Source: Acinetobacter piscicola (GTDB lineage: Bacteria > Pseudomonadota > Gammaproteobacteria > Pseudomonadales > Moraxellaceae). From it: a DNA stretch of 64,000 nucleotides. Shown here piece by piece: positions 44,604 through 52,759 of the stretch (position 1 is the first letter of the stretch; each line of letters begins with the position of its first letter). The notes beneath the pieces are model-generated. The model did not search any database. It worked only from the letters and a program-made list of their open reading frames with translations, and had not been told where the DNA came from. The position numbers and the translations under genes are program-made. The stretch spans positions 372,001 to 436,000 of the forward strand of contig NZ_NIFO01000001.1 of the NCBI RefSeq assembly GCF_002233755.1. The letters are read 5' to 3'.

Positions 44604-44969
44604 TTAAGATTCAAGTGTTAAAATATCATTACAAACAGCTTTATTCTCATCACCCTCTACTTCTTTGGCACTTGTTTGAGCTTCTTTAAATGCAGCTTGG
44701 TATTCCGCATCTTGTTGTAATTGTACCAATGTGGTTGATTTAGATAACTCTTTCAATGAACTTTGAGTTAATCCATCAATTTTACTGTTTAAAATTGGAT
44801 TATTTCCAATCAAAGCAGGGCATACTTCCGCCAATACTTGAGTTGCAGCAATATCTTCTTTAATTATAAGGTCTGCTTCTTGTGTGCTTAATGTTTCAGA
44901 AAATGCAGATTGTGCAAAAAGTGTGATGAATGCTATAGAAAATGTGCGAATAAGAGAACGTGTAATCAT
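44604..44969 (-). CDS. small secreted protein, MCR_0457-like, copy B
   Basis: 121 residues. Signal peptide ends near LFAQSAFS. The mature helical part has EVCPALIGNNP and KAVCNDIL, with the same cysteine spacing as the gene at 44023. Sequence identity between the two is low, so the duplication is old. It is divergent from surE. No function is known to me. Confidence 0.6.
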   Translation of the reverse strand: MITRSLIRTFSIAFITLFAQSAFSETLSTQEADLIIKEDIAATQVLAEVCPALIGNNPILNSKIDGLTQSSLKELSKSTTLVQLQQDAEYQAAFKEAQTSAKEVEGDENKAVCNDILTLES

Positions 44970-45087
44970 CTTTTTTAACTACAAATTGATTTAGAATTGG
45001 ATGCGTAACTATATATAATTGTTGAATAAATTTAAATCTATTTATTTAACGTAGACCGAATAAATGATGACTGAAGAGTAGACTATA

Positions 45088-45873
45088 GTGAATATTTTAA
45101 TTGCAAATGATGATGGTGTTTTTGCACCTGGTATTCAAGCACTTGCCAAAGCATTAAGACCATTGGGGCGTGTTGTAGTTGTAGCACCTGAAAGTGAACG
45201 TAGTGGTTTTTCGAGTGCACTTACATTGGATCGTCCACTTAGACCGATTCAAATCGCGCCTGATATGTGGGCGGTCAATGGTACACCAGCAGACTGTGTT
45301 TATTTATCTATGAATGGCTTATTTGACTTTGAATTTGACTTGGTGGTCAGTGGCATCAATAGCGGAGCCAATCTTGGTGATGATGTGCTGTATTCAGGCA
45401 CAGTGGGTGCAGCTTTTGAAGGGCGTTTGATGAAGCAAGCGGCAATTGCTGTTTCATTGGCAGGCAGTAATGTGCGTTCTTATGAAAGCGCAGATGATTA
45501 TGTGCAGGCCGCAAATTGGGTGTATGAATTCATTGCCAATGGATTACCACAACTGCCAGAACGGCATATTTTTAATATTAATATCCCCGATGTAGCAGAA
45601 ATAAAAGGTGCGCAAATTACCTATCAAGGTAAACGAATTCAATCTAAACCGATCACCAGTCATGTTGACCCACGTGGACGGCAAGTTTATTGGATTGGTT
45701 TAGCCGGTGAAGCGATAACGGATCCCGAAAAAAACCTACGAGATATTCAATCCGATTTTTTTGCAATTGCGAATGGGTTTGTTAGTATTACTCCCATTCA
45801 AATGGATGCGACCAATTACGGTGTATTGGAATCATTGCAATCGCAACTATCACATAGTCGTTTTGATGTTTGA
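45088..45873 (+). CDS. surE: 5'/3'-nucleotidase SurE
   Basis: Survival protein and nucleotide phosphatase (261 residues). The N-terminal motif [15 protein letters not shown] holds the metal-binding [19 protein letters not shown] and [23 protein letters not shown] are the other catalytic stretches. The start is GTG at 45088; no ATG lies near. In enterics surE is followed by pcm, nlpD and rpoS. Here the NlpD-like gene follows directly, and no pcm or rpoS gene is present in the window. Confidence 0.95.
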   Translation: MNILIANDDGVFAPGIQALAKALRPLGRVVVVAPESERSGFSSALTLDRPLRPIQIAPDMWAVNGTPADCVYLSMNGLFDFEFDLVVSGINSGANLGDDVLYSGTVGAAFEGRLMKQAAIAVSLAGSNVRSYESADDYVQAANWVYEFIANGLPQLPERHIFNINIPDVAEIKGAQITYQGKRIQSKPITSHVDPRGRQVYWIGLAGEAITDPEKNLRDIQSDFFAIANGFVSITPIQMDATNYGVLESLQSQLSHSRFDV

Positions 45874-45977
45874 ATGTTATAAGTTTGTGAAAAAGCACTG
45901 TTAAACGGTGAAAGTTAATTGTTTTTTGCTAATCTTAGCAAAATATTTCAAATTTTAAGATGTAGAGAGGGAAATCA

Positions 45978-46823
45978 ATGCTTTTGGCTCGATCACAGCT
46001 CCAAATTCAAATGCCTAAGGTATGGATAAAAACGATTTTTTTAACAATCGCAATCACTTCTACATTGCTTGTTACGGGTTGTGCATCAAAACCACAAATT
46101 AATAATCCAACTCGATATGCAGTAGCACCAGATTATTATACTGTTCGTTCAGGAGATACATTAAGCGGTATTTCAATGCGTTACGGCTTAAGTTACATCA
46201 GTGTTGCTGAGATGAATGATATTGCGGCACCTTATAGAATCTATGTCGGGCAATCGATTCGTCTGAAAAAATCGGGCAATAATGTCAACCGCCCTGCAAC
46301 ACAAGCATTAACGACTGCACCACAAATTCAACGTCAGACCATTAATTTACCAACACAGCAACCAGTATCGCCACCTGTTGTGCAAACAGCCCCTGCAACA
46401 ACAACTGCACCTGTAGTGACAGCACAAGTGCCTGTCATTCCAGCAAAGAGCACAAGTTTAAGATGGGTTAAACCATCAAATGGGCCTGTGATTGCAAACT
46501 TTAATGTAACAAATAATATCAAAGGTTTGCGATTTGGCGGTAATCAAGGCGATCCAGTCTTTGCAGCAGCCGATGGGCAAGTGGTTTATGCTGCTGATGG
46601 ATTGAAAGAGTATGGTAATCTTGTATTAATAAAACACATTGATGGTTACATAACTGCATACGCTCATAACAGTCAAATGTTAGTAAAAAGTGGTCAAAAT
46701 GTTAGCGCAGGACAAAAGATTGCAGAGATGGGTTCTTCTGGTACAAATAGTGTTATGCTGGAGTTTCAAGTACGATTAGATGGTAAACCTATCAATCCTG
46801 CAAATATTTTACCAGTAAGTTAA
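45978..46823 (+). CDS. LysM/M23-domain lipoprotein, NlpD-like amidase activator
   Basis: Lipoprotein of 281 residues with lipobox VTGC. A LysM domain (YTVRSGDTLSGISMRYG, about 51-95) binds peptidoglycan; a Pro/Thr/Gln-rich linker follows; the C-terminal M23-type domain (about 180-281) has lost zinc ligands: the first motif reads GLRFGGNQGDPV without His and the last LEFQVR instead of LHFEIR. Loss of the catalytic site is typical of NlpD and EnvC, which activate amidases at division. The location after surE supports NlpD. The ribosome-binding site is GAGGGA. Confidence 0.88.
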   Translation: MLLARSQLQIQMPKVWIKTIFLTIAITSTLLVTGCASKPQINNPTRYAVAPDYYTVRSGDTLSGISMRYGLSYISVAEMNDIAAPYRIYVGQSIRLKKSGNNVNRPATQALTTAPQIQRQTINLPTQQPVSPPVVQTAPATTTAPVVTAQVPVIPAKSTSLRWVKPSNGPVIANFNVTNNIKGLRFGGNQGDPVFAAADGQVVYAADGLKEYGNLVLIKHIDGYITAYAHNSQMLVKSGQNVSAGQKIAEMGSSGTNSVMLEFQVRLDGKPINPANILPVS

Positions 46824-46918
46824 TAATTTTGATGCAAAGTGTAATTTTCTTCGTATAATACAATGAGTTGTTTTGAATGGAAAAATGTGAAGCAACTCAT
46901 AATTTCAGAGGGAAATTT

Positions 46919-47851
46919 ATGTTAGATCAACTTCGAGCAATGGGTGTCTTTGCTTGTGTTGTTGAAAAAAGCTCTTTCAGTGGTGCCGCGCGTGATCTTG
47001 GCATTACGACAAGTGCAGTTAGTCAGCAAATTCGATCTTTAGAACATGAAATGGAGGTTACACTTCTACATCGTTCTACACGGAAACTGAGTTTAACTGA
47101 GGCTGGTCAAGCTTTTTTCCACAGCTGTCAAGAAATGCTTGCTGCGGCAGAGCGTGGAAAAATCCGAATTAATGAGTTGCGAGACGACTTAGTTGGTGAT
47201 TTACGCATTGCGACTACCCCAGAAATAGGTGCAACACATGTTGTACCTGCATTATCACATTGGATGTCTGCACATCGTGGTTTGATGGTTCATTTTGAAG
47301 CAGATAACCAGTATATCGACTTGATTCAAGAGCGTATCGATATTGCTATTCGTATGTCTTCTAAAATGGAAGATTCGAATAACTTAAGTTGTATGCCATT
47401 GGCACGAGTAGATCAGATCTTAGTTGCATCGCCAAGTTATTTAAATCAAACATCGCCTATTTCACGTCCTGAAAATTTACAGAATCATGATCTGATTCCA
47501 ATAAATATTTTGAAAAACTATCAACATTTTTCATTTCAGCATGGTACGACAGGCGAAGTTGTTAATTTAGAGATGAAGCACCGTCTTCAAACAAATAATG
47601 TATTTATTGCAAAATCTCTATGCCAAAATGGTCATGGGATTGCACGCATTCTTTATTTAGATGTGCAAAAAGAATTGATGAATGGGACATTGGTTGAAGT
47701 ATTACCAGAGTGGAAATTACCAACTTTCACTTTGAGTGCGGTAACCTTAAAACGTGAACAACAACCGATGAAGATTCATCGTTGTTTAGATGCTTTAAAA
47801 CAATATTTCGGCCAACTACCAGGTGGCAGAATTTTCCAAGAAGCTTCGTAA
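46919..47851 (+). CDS. LysR family transcriptional regulator
   Basis: 310 residues. N-terminal winged helix-turn-helix (SFSGAARDLGITTSAVSQQI, LLHRSTRKLSLTEAGQ), then a periplasmic-binding-like effector domain from about residue 90. It belongs to the large CrgA/AaeR-like group. I chose ATG 46919 with AGAGGGA before it rather than 46877. The neighbours on both sides are unrelated and no divergent target gene is present, so its target is unknown. A terminator follows. Confidence 0.9.
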   Translation: MLDQLRAMGVFACVVEKSSFSGAARDLGITTSAVSQQIRSLEHEMEVTLLHRSTRKLSLTEAGQAFFHSCQEMLAAAERGKIRINELRDDLVGDLRIATTPEIGATHVVPALSHWMSAHRGLMVHFEADNQYIDLIQERIDIAIRMSSKMEDSNNLSCMPLARVDQILVASPSYLNQTSPISRPENLQNHDLIPINILKNYQHFSFQHGTTGEVVNLEMKHRLQTNNVFIAKSLCQNGHGIARILYLDVQKELMNGTLVEVLPEWKLPTFTLSAVTLKREQQPMKIHRCLDALKQYFGQLPGGRIFQEAS

Positions 47852-47870
47852 AAGTTCAAATCTAAATAGA

Positions 47871-47892
47871 AAAGCCGCTTTATAGCGGCTTT
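47871..47892 (+). terminator. intrinsic terminator after the LysR gene
   Basis: Stem AAAGCCGCT / AGCGGCTTT with a 4-base loop followed by TCTATTTC, 19 bases beyond the stop codon. Confidence 0.8.
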
Positions 47893-47937
47893 TCTATTTC
47901 TGTTATTTATCAATGTTCGCAATCAAAGCTGAACCCA

Positions 47938-47975
47938 ATGATTTAAATGGCTTGATATGAGCCCATTTAAATCAT
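47938..47975 (-). terminator. hairpin after argD
   Basis: 13-bp perfect stem ATGATTTAAATGG / CCATTTAAATCAT with a 12-base loop, 40 bases beyond the argD stop codon. No T run, so function is uncertain. Confidence 0.4.
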
Positions 47976-48015
47976 TTATACTTGAAGTACTTAACTTGAG
48001 TGTCGTGGTGATCAA

Positions 48016-49227
48016 TTATGCTAAAAAATTCTTAATCGCAGGAACTAAACGGCTTAATAAATCATTTGCTTGTTGATGATTCATGTTCAATGCAGGAAGT
48101 AAGCGAACAACATTGCCTGAAGTTACGTTGATAATAAGATGATGTTCATCACGTGCAATATTTACAAGCTCAGCACATGCCTTAGGTAGTTCGATACCAA
48201 TCATCATACCGAAACCACGAACGATGACATTTTGATCCGCAAGTTGAGTGCGGAATTGTTCAACCAAATAAGCACCGATTTCGGCCGCATTCGCAACAAT
48301 ATTTTCTTTCTCAATCAAATCAATGACTGTGTAGACAATACGAGAACCTAAGTGCGTTCCGCTGTATGTTGAACCGTGATTACCCGCGGTCAATACACCA
48401 ACGCCACGGCCTTGTGTCATTACAGCACCAATTGGAAAGCCATTACCCAAACCTTTTGCTGTGGTTAGAACATCGGGAACGATATTGGTGTGTTGATAAG
48501 CAAAATATTTACCAGTACGTCCATTACCTGTTTGTACTTCATCAAGCATCATTAACCAATTGTGTTGATTACAAATGTGACGGATTTCTTCAAGATAACT
48601 AAAGCCTTGTGGAGCAGTATTTACGCCACCTTCACCTTGAATCGGTTCAACTAGAATTGCCACAATATCAGGATGATTAATCGCAGCTTCTTCAATCGCT
48701 TCGATGTCCCCAAATGGAACACGAATGAAACCTTCAACTAAAGGTGCAAAGCCTTCTTGAACTTTTTTATTGCCTGTTGCAGATAATGTCGCAAGGGTAC
48801 GACCATGAAAAGATTGATCAGCGACAATAATTTTAGGGGTGCTAATACCTTGCAGATGGGCAAATTTACGTGCAATTTTAATTGCACCTTCATTCGATTC
48901 TGCACCACTGTTGGAGAAGAAAATTTCTTCCATACCAGAAACTTCTGCAAGTTTCTGAGCGGCAGCCGTTTGCCAAGCCACTTCATAAATATTACTGGTA
49001 TGAATTAAAGTCGCTGCTTGTTCAGCAATCGCTTCTGCGATGATAGGATGTGCATGACCTAAACCACAAACCGCAATTCCTGTAAGTGCATCAAAATACT
49101 CAGTATTATCTTCTGTGTAAAGATAAGAACCTCGTCCTCGCACAAAACTGATCGGTTGACGGCTAAATACAGACATCAAGTGAGATGGTTGATCAGGTTG
49201 TACCGGAGCGAGGGTGATATTGTTCAT
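48016..49227 (-). CDS. argD: acetylornithine aminotransferase
   Basis: Class-III PLP aminotransferase (403 residues) of arginine synthesis; enzymes of this type may also act on succinyldiaminopimelate for lysine. The PLP lysine is in TTAKGLGNG, with LVEPIQGEGGVN, MLDEVQTGNGRTGK and STYSGTHLGSR. It is a single gene, divergent from grxD, and no other arg gene is nearby. AstC/ArgD assignment rests on similarity alone; a biosynthetic role is assumed as no ast genes are beside it. Confidence 0.9.
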   Translation of the reverse strand: MNNITLAPVQPDQPSHLMSVFSRQPISFVRGRGSYLYTEDNTEYFDALTGIAVCGLGHAHPIIAEAIAEQAATLIHTSNIYEVAWQTAAAQKLAEVSGMEEIFFSNSGAESNEGAIKIARKFAHLQGISTPKIIVADQSFHGRTLATLSATGNKKVQEGFAPLVEGFIRVPFGDIEAIEEAAINHPDIVAILVEPIQGEGGVNTAPQGFSYLEEIRHICNQHNWLMMLDEVQTGNGRTGKYFAYQHTNIVPDVLTTAKGLGNGFPIGAVMTQGRGVGVLTAGNHGSTYSGTHLGSRIVYTVIDLIEKENIVANAAEIGAYLVEQFRTQLADQNVIVRGFGMMIGIELPKACAELVNIARDEHHLIINVTSGNVVRLLPALNMNHQQANDLLSRLVPAIKNFLA

Positions 49228-49355
49228 GACTAACTCTTATCTGTTAGGAATAAAAAGAAAAGATCATCTAACCAAAGATTGGCAAAGATTTAAAGCCTAA
49301 ATACAAATAAAATTGGAAATAATCGCCAAGACATATTCTTTATTGTGGATTTAGG

Positions 49356-49361
49356 TATAAT
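49356..49361 (+). promoter_or_regulatory. candidate -10 element of grxD
   Basis: Perfect TATAAT 28 bases before the grxD start. A matching -35 is weak (TATTCT region). Confidence 0.4.
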
Positions 49362-49388
49362 GCAGGCAGATGAGTTGAGGATTTATCA

Positions 49389-49733
49389 ATGACTGAACAA
49401 GCGCGTGATACAGAAGCATTAATTCGCGATCAAATTGCTAAACATGCAGTACTTCTTTATATGAAAGGTACTCCGCAGTTCCCACAATGTGGTTTCTCTG
49501 CTCGTGCAGTTGAAGCTCTTAGTCAAATTGGTCGTCCATTTGCTTATGTAAATATCTTGGAAAATGCTGATATTCGTGCACTTTTGCCACAAATTGCAAA
49601 TTGGCCAACATTCCCACAATTGTGGATCAATGGTGAGCTGATTGGCGGTAGCGATATTATGCTCGAAATGTTCCAAAATGGTGAGTTAAAGCCGTTGGTT
49701 GAACAGTATAGTCCTGCATCTGAAGCTCAATAA
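49389..49733 (+). CDS. grxD: monothiol glutaredoxin, Grx4 type
   Basis: Cytoplasmic protein of 114 residues that carries and passes on [2Fe-2S] clusters. The active-site motif is CGFS in GTPQFPQCGFSARAV, with MKGTP before it and WPTFPQLWINGELIGGSDI behind it. Length and motifs match E. coli GrxD (115 residues). It is a single gene with its own terminator. Confidence 0.96.
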   Translation: MTEQARDTEALIRDQIAKHAVLLYMKGTPQFPQCGFSARAVEALSQIGRPFAYVNILENADIRALLPQIANWPTFPQLWINGELIGGSDIMLEMFQNGELKPLVEQYSPASEAQ

Positions 49734-49747
49734 GCTGAAGATATTCA

Positions 49748-49769
49748 AAAAGCACCGAAAGGTGCTTTT
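49748..49769 (+). terminator. intrinsic terminator after grxD
   Basis: Stem AAAAGCACC / GGTGCTTTT with a GAAA loop, then T, 14 bases past the stop codon. Confidence 0.9.
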
Positions 49770-49884
49770 TTATTGGCTAGTTTTTTGTTATTTATGAAAA
49801 AAATATTTTAAATTCTTAATTTTAAGAGTTAAGTTTTTTAATAAATGTAGAAGTTTAATCATTTATTATCATCATTACAAAAGC

Positions 49885-49911
49885 ATTACGCTCTGATATT
49901 CAGAGCGTAAT
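49885..49911 (-). terminator. hairpin after the Lon-like gene
   Basis: 12-bp perfect stem ATTACGCTCTGA / TCAGAGCGTAAT with a TAT loop. It is T-rich on both sides, so it may serve both converging transcripts. Confidence 0.65.
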
Positions 49912-49947
49912 TTTATTTTTGGTTAAACTTTCAAAATAAAGGTAAAA

Positions 49948-52533
49948 TTATTCACTTTTATTTTGTTTTTCAATTGGTTCGATAGAAGTAATCTCAACAA
50001 TAGCCGTTGCTTCGCTTTCAACCTTTTTGTCTTTTTTTGCCTTCTTCTTTTTTTTCTTTTTCTTCGGCTTTGTCTCGATTTCTATTCCGTCTTCAAGCGC
50101 TTGCCAGTATTCAAGCTGCGCCATGACAGCAGCATAGATAGAACCTTTGGTGTAACGACCTTTTTTATCGAGCGTTCCGACAGGACGAGCCATGAGTATT
50201 TCTAAAGCTTGATCAATGGTATCAATCGCATGAATATGGAATTGTTTAGCTTCAACGGCTTCAATCACATCTTGACGTAACATCAAATGTTGCATGTTTT
50301 GACGAGGAATGATCACACCTTGCTTGTGCGTTAAACCTTGTAATTTGCATGCATCAAAGAAGCCTTCAATTTTAGCATTTACACCACCAATCGGTTGTAC
50401 TTGACCCAATTGGTTCATTGAGCCTGTAATTGCCCATGATTGATCAATCGGTAATTGGCAAATTGCTGATATCAATGCGGATAATTCAGCAACAGTGGCA
50501 CTGTCACCATCGACTTGACCATAACTTTGTTCAAAGGCAAGGGCAGCAGAGAAGTGTAAAATTTGTTCACGACCAAAATGTGCTTTTAAGAAGCTAGACA
50601 TCAACAACACGCCTTTGGCATGCAATGAGCCGCCTAATTCAACGCTACGTTCGATATCTAAAATATCACCGCCACCTTGATAAACTGAGGCAGTTAAGCG
50701 AGAAGGCAGGCCAAATTCAACATCTGCATAATGAATCACAGACAATGCATTGATCTGCCCTAAACGATGCCCACGTGTTTCAATCAATTGTGTGCCGCGT
50801 GATAAATCTTGCCAATACAACTCACGTAAATAGCCTAAGCGGTATTGACGATGTTTGAGTGCGGTATTGATGTGATGTGATGTCACTAGCTTTTCACCAG
50901 ATTGTGCAGCATGGTGATGCGATTCACGAATCAAATCGCCTAAGGTTAAAGCATGTAATGACAATGAACTTTGGTCTTCAGCTTGGCGACTAGAGTCTGT
51001 AAGTAAGGCCGCAAGTGCTGAGCGATCAAAAGGCAATAATTTGTCTTGCTGAACATAATCTGCAATCAACTGCATATAGGCTTGTTCATTGTCATCATTA
51101 CGTTGCAAGGTATCGGTAAAATCAGCACGGATTTTAAAAACACTACCTAGTTCAGGTTCAAGCTCTAAAATTTCATAATAAATTTCAGGTTCTGCAAGTA
51201 AAACGACTTTTAAATTCAATGGAATAGATGCCGGTTCAATCGAAATACTCCCGGTTAAAGTCAGCATGTGTTCCAACGATGAAAGCTTTAATTGTCCAGA
51301 CTTTAAAGCACGTTTTAACCCTTGCCATGCATAAGGTTGTTCTAAAAGCTGTTCAGCTTCTAAAATTAAAAAACCACCATTGGCTTGATGCAAAGAACCT
51401 GGACGAATTAAAGTGAAATCTGTCGTAATCGTGCCATTTTGAGTTAATTGTTCAACATGACCCAATAAGTTGTAATGGGTTGGGAAGTCTTCAAAAATAA
51501 CTGGTGCACCTGAATTCGGCTTATTACTCACCACCACATTGGCTTGGTAGCGAGAAGGCACACGGTTAAACAGCGCAGGAGAAAATTCTTCACCTTCTTG
51601 GTCTAAAATGGTTTCGACATTTTCAATAATATCGGCAGCATATAGTTTTAAGTACTGTTCAAGCCCTTGTACGGATTCAAACTTATTGAGAATGACTTCC
51701 ATGCGAGGAATAACAACTTGCTTGGCAATATCACGATTGAGTTCAGAAACTTTATCTCGTGCCTCATCTTCAAGGTCACCCAGTTGTAAACCTAACCGTT
51801 CTAATTTTTTATCCATGTAACGGATTTTGGAATGAATTTCAGCACGTTGTTTGCTATTCAAAGCATTCATGTCTTCTTGTGACATTTCAAAAACTTCATC
51901 ATTTTTGACATGAATCGGTACAAAGATATGCTCATCATGTCGATTGATGAGTTTTAGATCTAAATCTTCGCCTTCTTTGGTCAATTCAACCAAGGCCAAT
52001 TGTTGTTCATTACCAGTCACTTGGCGGATTCGTTCGATATGATTGTGATATGTTTCAGCACTAAAACGACGTTCAAGCTGTTTGAGAATAGTTTGCCACG
52101 TTTGATGAACTAAACTCTGAAATTTACTGCCTTGGCTTGCGGGAAAACGTAGTGCAATTGGTTGTCTTGCATTCTTAAAGTTATAAACATAGACCCAATC
52201 ATCAGGGGTTTGCATTGTTTTAGCATGTTGTTGTAGTAAACGCTTAATCATGGTGCGTTTACCTAAGCCTGCTGTTCCTACTGCAAAAATATTATAGCCA
52301 GAATAAGGCAAAGCGATGCCTGCCTCTACAGAGGCTTTAGCACGATCTTGACCTAAAAAGTTATTTAAGGGCTTAATTCTTCGTGTAGAAGAAGGGATCG
52401 TTACAAAATTTGGAATATGCGTAAGCTGCTCTGATTTAAGCGCCGTTAGTGCCAGTGTATTTTGAATTTCCGTTTGATCAAAAGCAGTTGCTAATTTGTT
52501 TTCAATTTTTTGTAGTGCAGTTGTGGTTGTCAT
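49948..52533 (-). CDS. Lon-family ATP-dependent protease (YcbZ/LonC type)
   Basis: 861 residues. An N-terminal ATPase part has the P-loop-like VGTAGLGKRTM and a long coiled middle (SKIRYMDKKLERLGLQLGDLEDEARD). The C-terminal Lon protease domain has the catalytic Ser in VDGDSATVAELSALIS and Lys in GGVNAKIEGFFDAC. E. coli YcbZ is the nearest known relative; substrates are unknown. The C-terminal tail is a striking lysine run (KPKKKKKKKKAKKDKK). ATG 52533 is preferred to the TTG at 52596. In the classic Walker A a Gly-Lys-Thr/Ser is expected; here GKR is seen, typical of this branch. Confidence 0.88.
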   Translation of the reverse strand: MTTTTALQKIENKLATAFDQTEIQNTLALTALKSEQLTHIPNFVTIPSSTRRIKPLNNFLGQDRAKASVEAGIALPYSGYNIFAVGTAGLGKRTMIKRLLQQHAKTMQTPDDWVYVYNFKNARQPIALRFPASQGSKFQSLVHQTWQTILKQLERRFSAETYHNHIERIRQVTGNEQQLALVELTKEGEDLDLKLINRHDEHIFVPIHVKNDEVFEMSQEDMNALNSKQRAEIHSKIRYMDKKLERLGLQLGDLEDEARDKVSELNRDIAKQVVIPRMEVILNKFESVQGLEQYLKLYAADIIENVETILDQEGEEFSPALFNRVPSRYQANVVVSNKPNSGAPVIFEDFPTHYNLLGHVEQLTQNGTITTDFTLIRPGSLHQANGGFLILEAEQLLEQPYAWQGLKRALKSGQLKLSSLEHMLTLTGSISIEPASIPLNLKVVLLAEPEIYYEILELEPELGSVFKIRADFTDTLQRNDDNEQAYMQLIADYVQQDKLLPFDRSALAALLTDSSRQAEDQSSLSLHALTLGDLIRESHHHAAQSGEKLVTSHHINTALKHRQYRLGYLRELYWQDLSRGTQLIETRGHRLGQINALSVIHYADVEFGLPSRLTASVYQGGGDILDIERSVELGGSLHAKGVLLMSSFLKAHFGREQILHFSAALAFEQSYGQVDGDSATVAELSALISAICQLPIDQSWAITGSMNQLGQVQPIGGVNAKIEGFFDACKLQGLTHKQGVIIPRQNMQHLMLRQDVIEAVEAKQFHIHAIDTIDQALEILMARPVGTLDKKGRYTKGSIYAAVMAQLEYWQALEDGIEIETKPKKKKKKKKAKKDKKVESEATAIVEITSIEPIEKQNKSE

Positions 52534-52759
52534 ATTAGAAACAGTGGTTGAACTTAATTGATCGTGTCTTTGCGTCACAGGTTGAATCCAAAACAAATGA
52601 AGGTTTAAAAGTTAAAGGTATACAGGATTGGGGGTAAAGATCAAGCGCCAAAAGCGGAAATATCTGTAAATGCGTACAACAGTTGCATAAAAATGATTGA
52701 AACTCTGAGCATTAAGCGGTTGAATAGCACTATTTCATTTTTCAGAAAATAATAACGCA

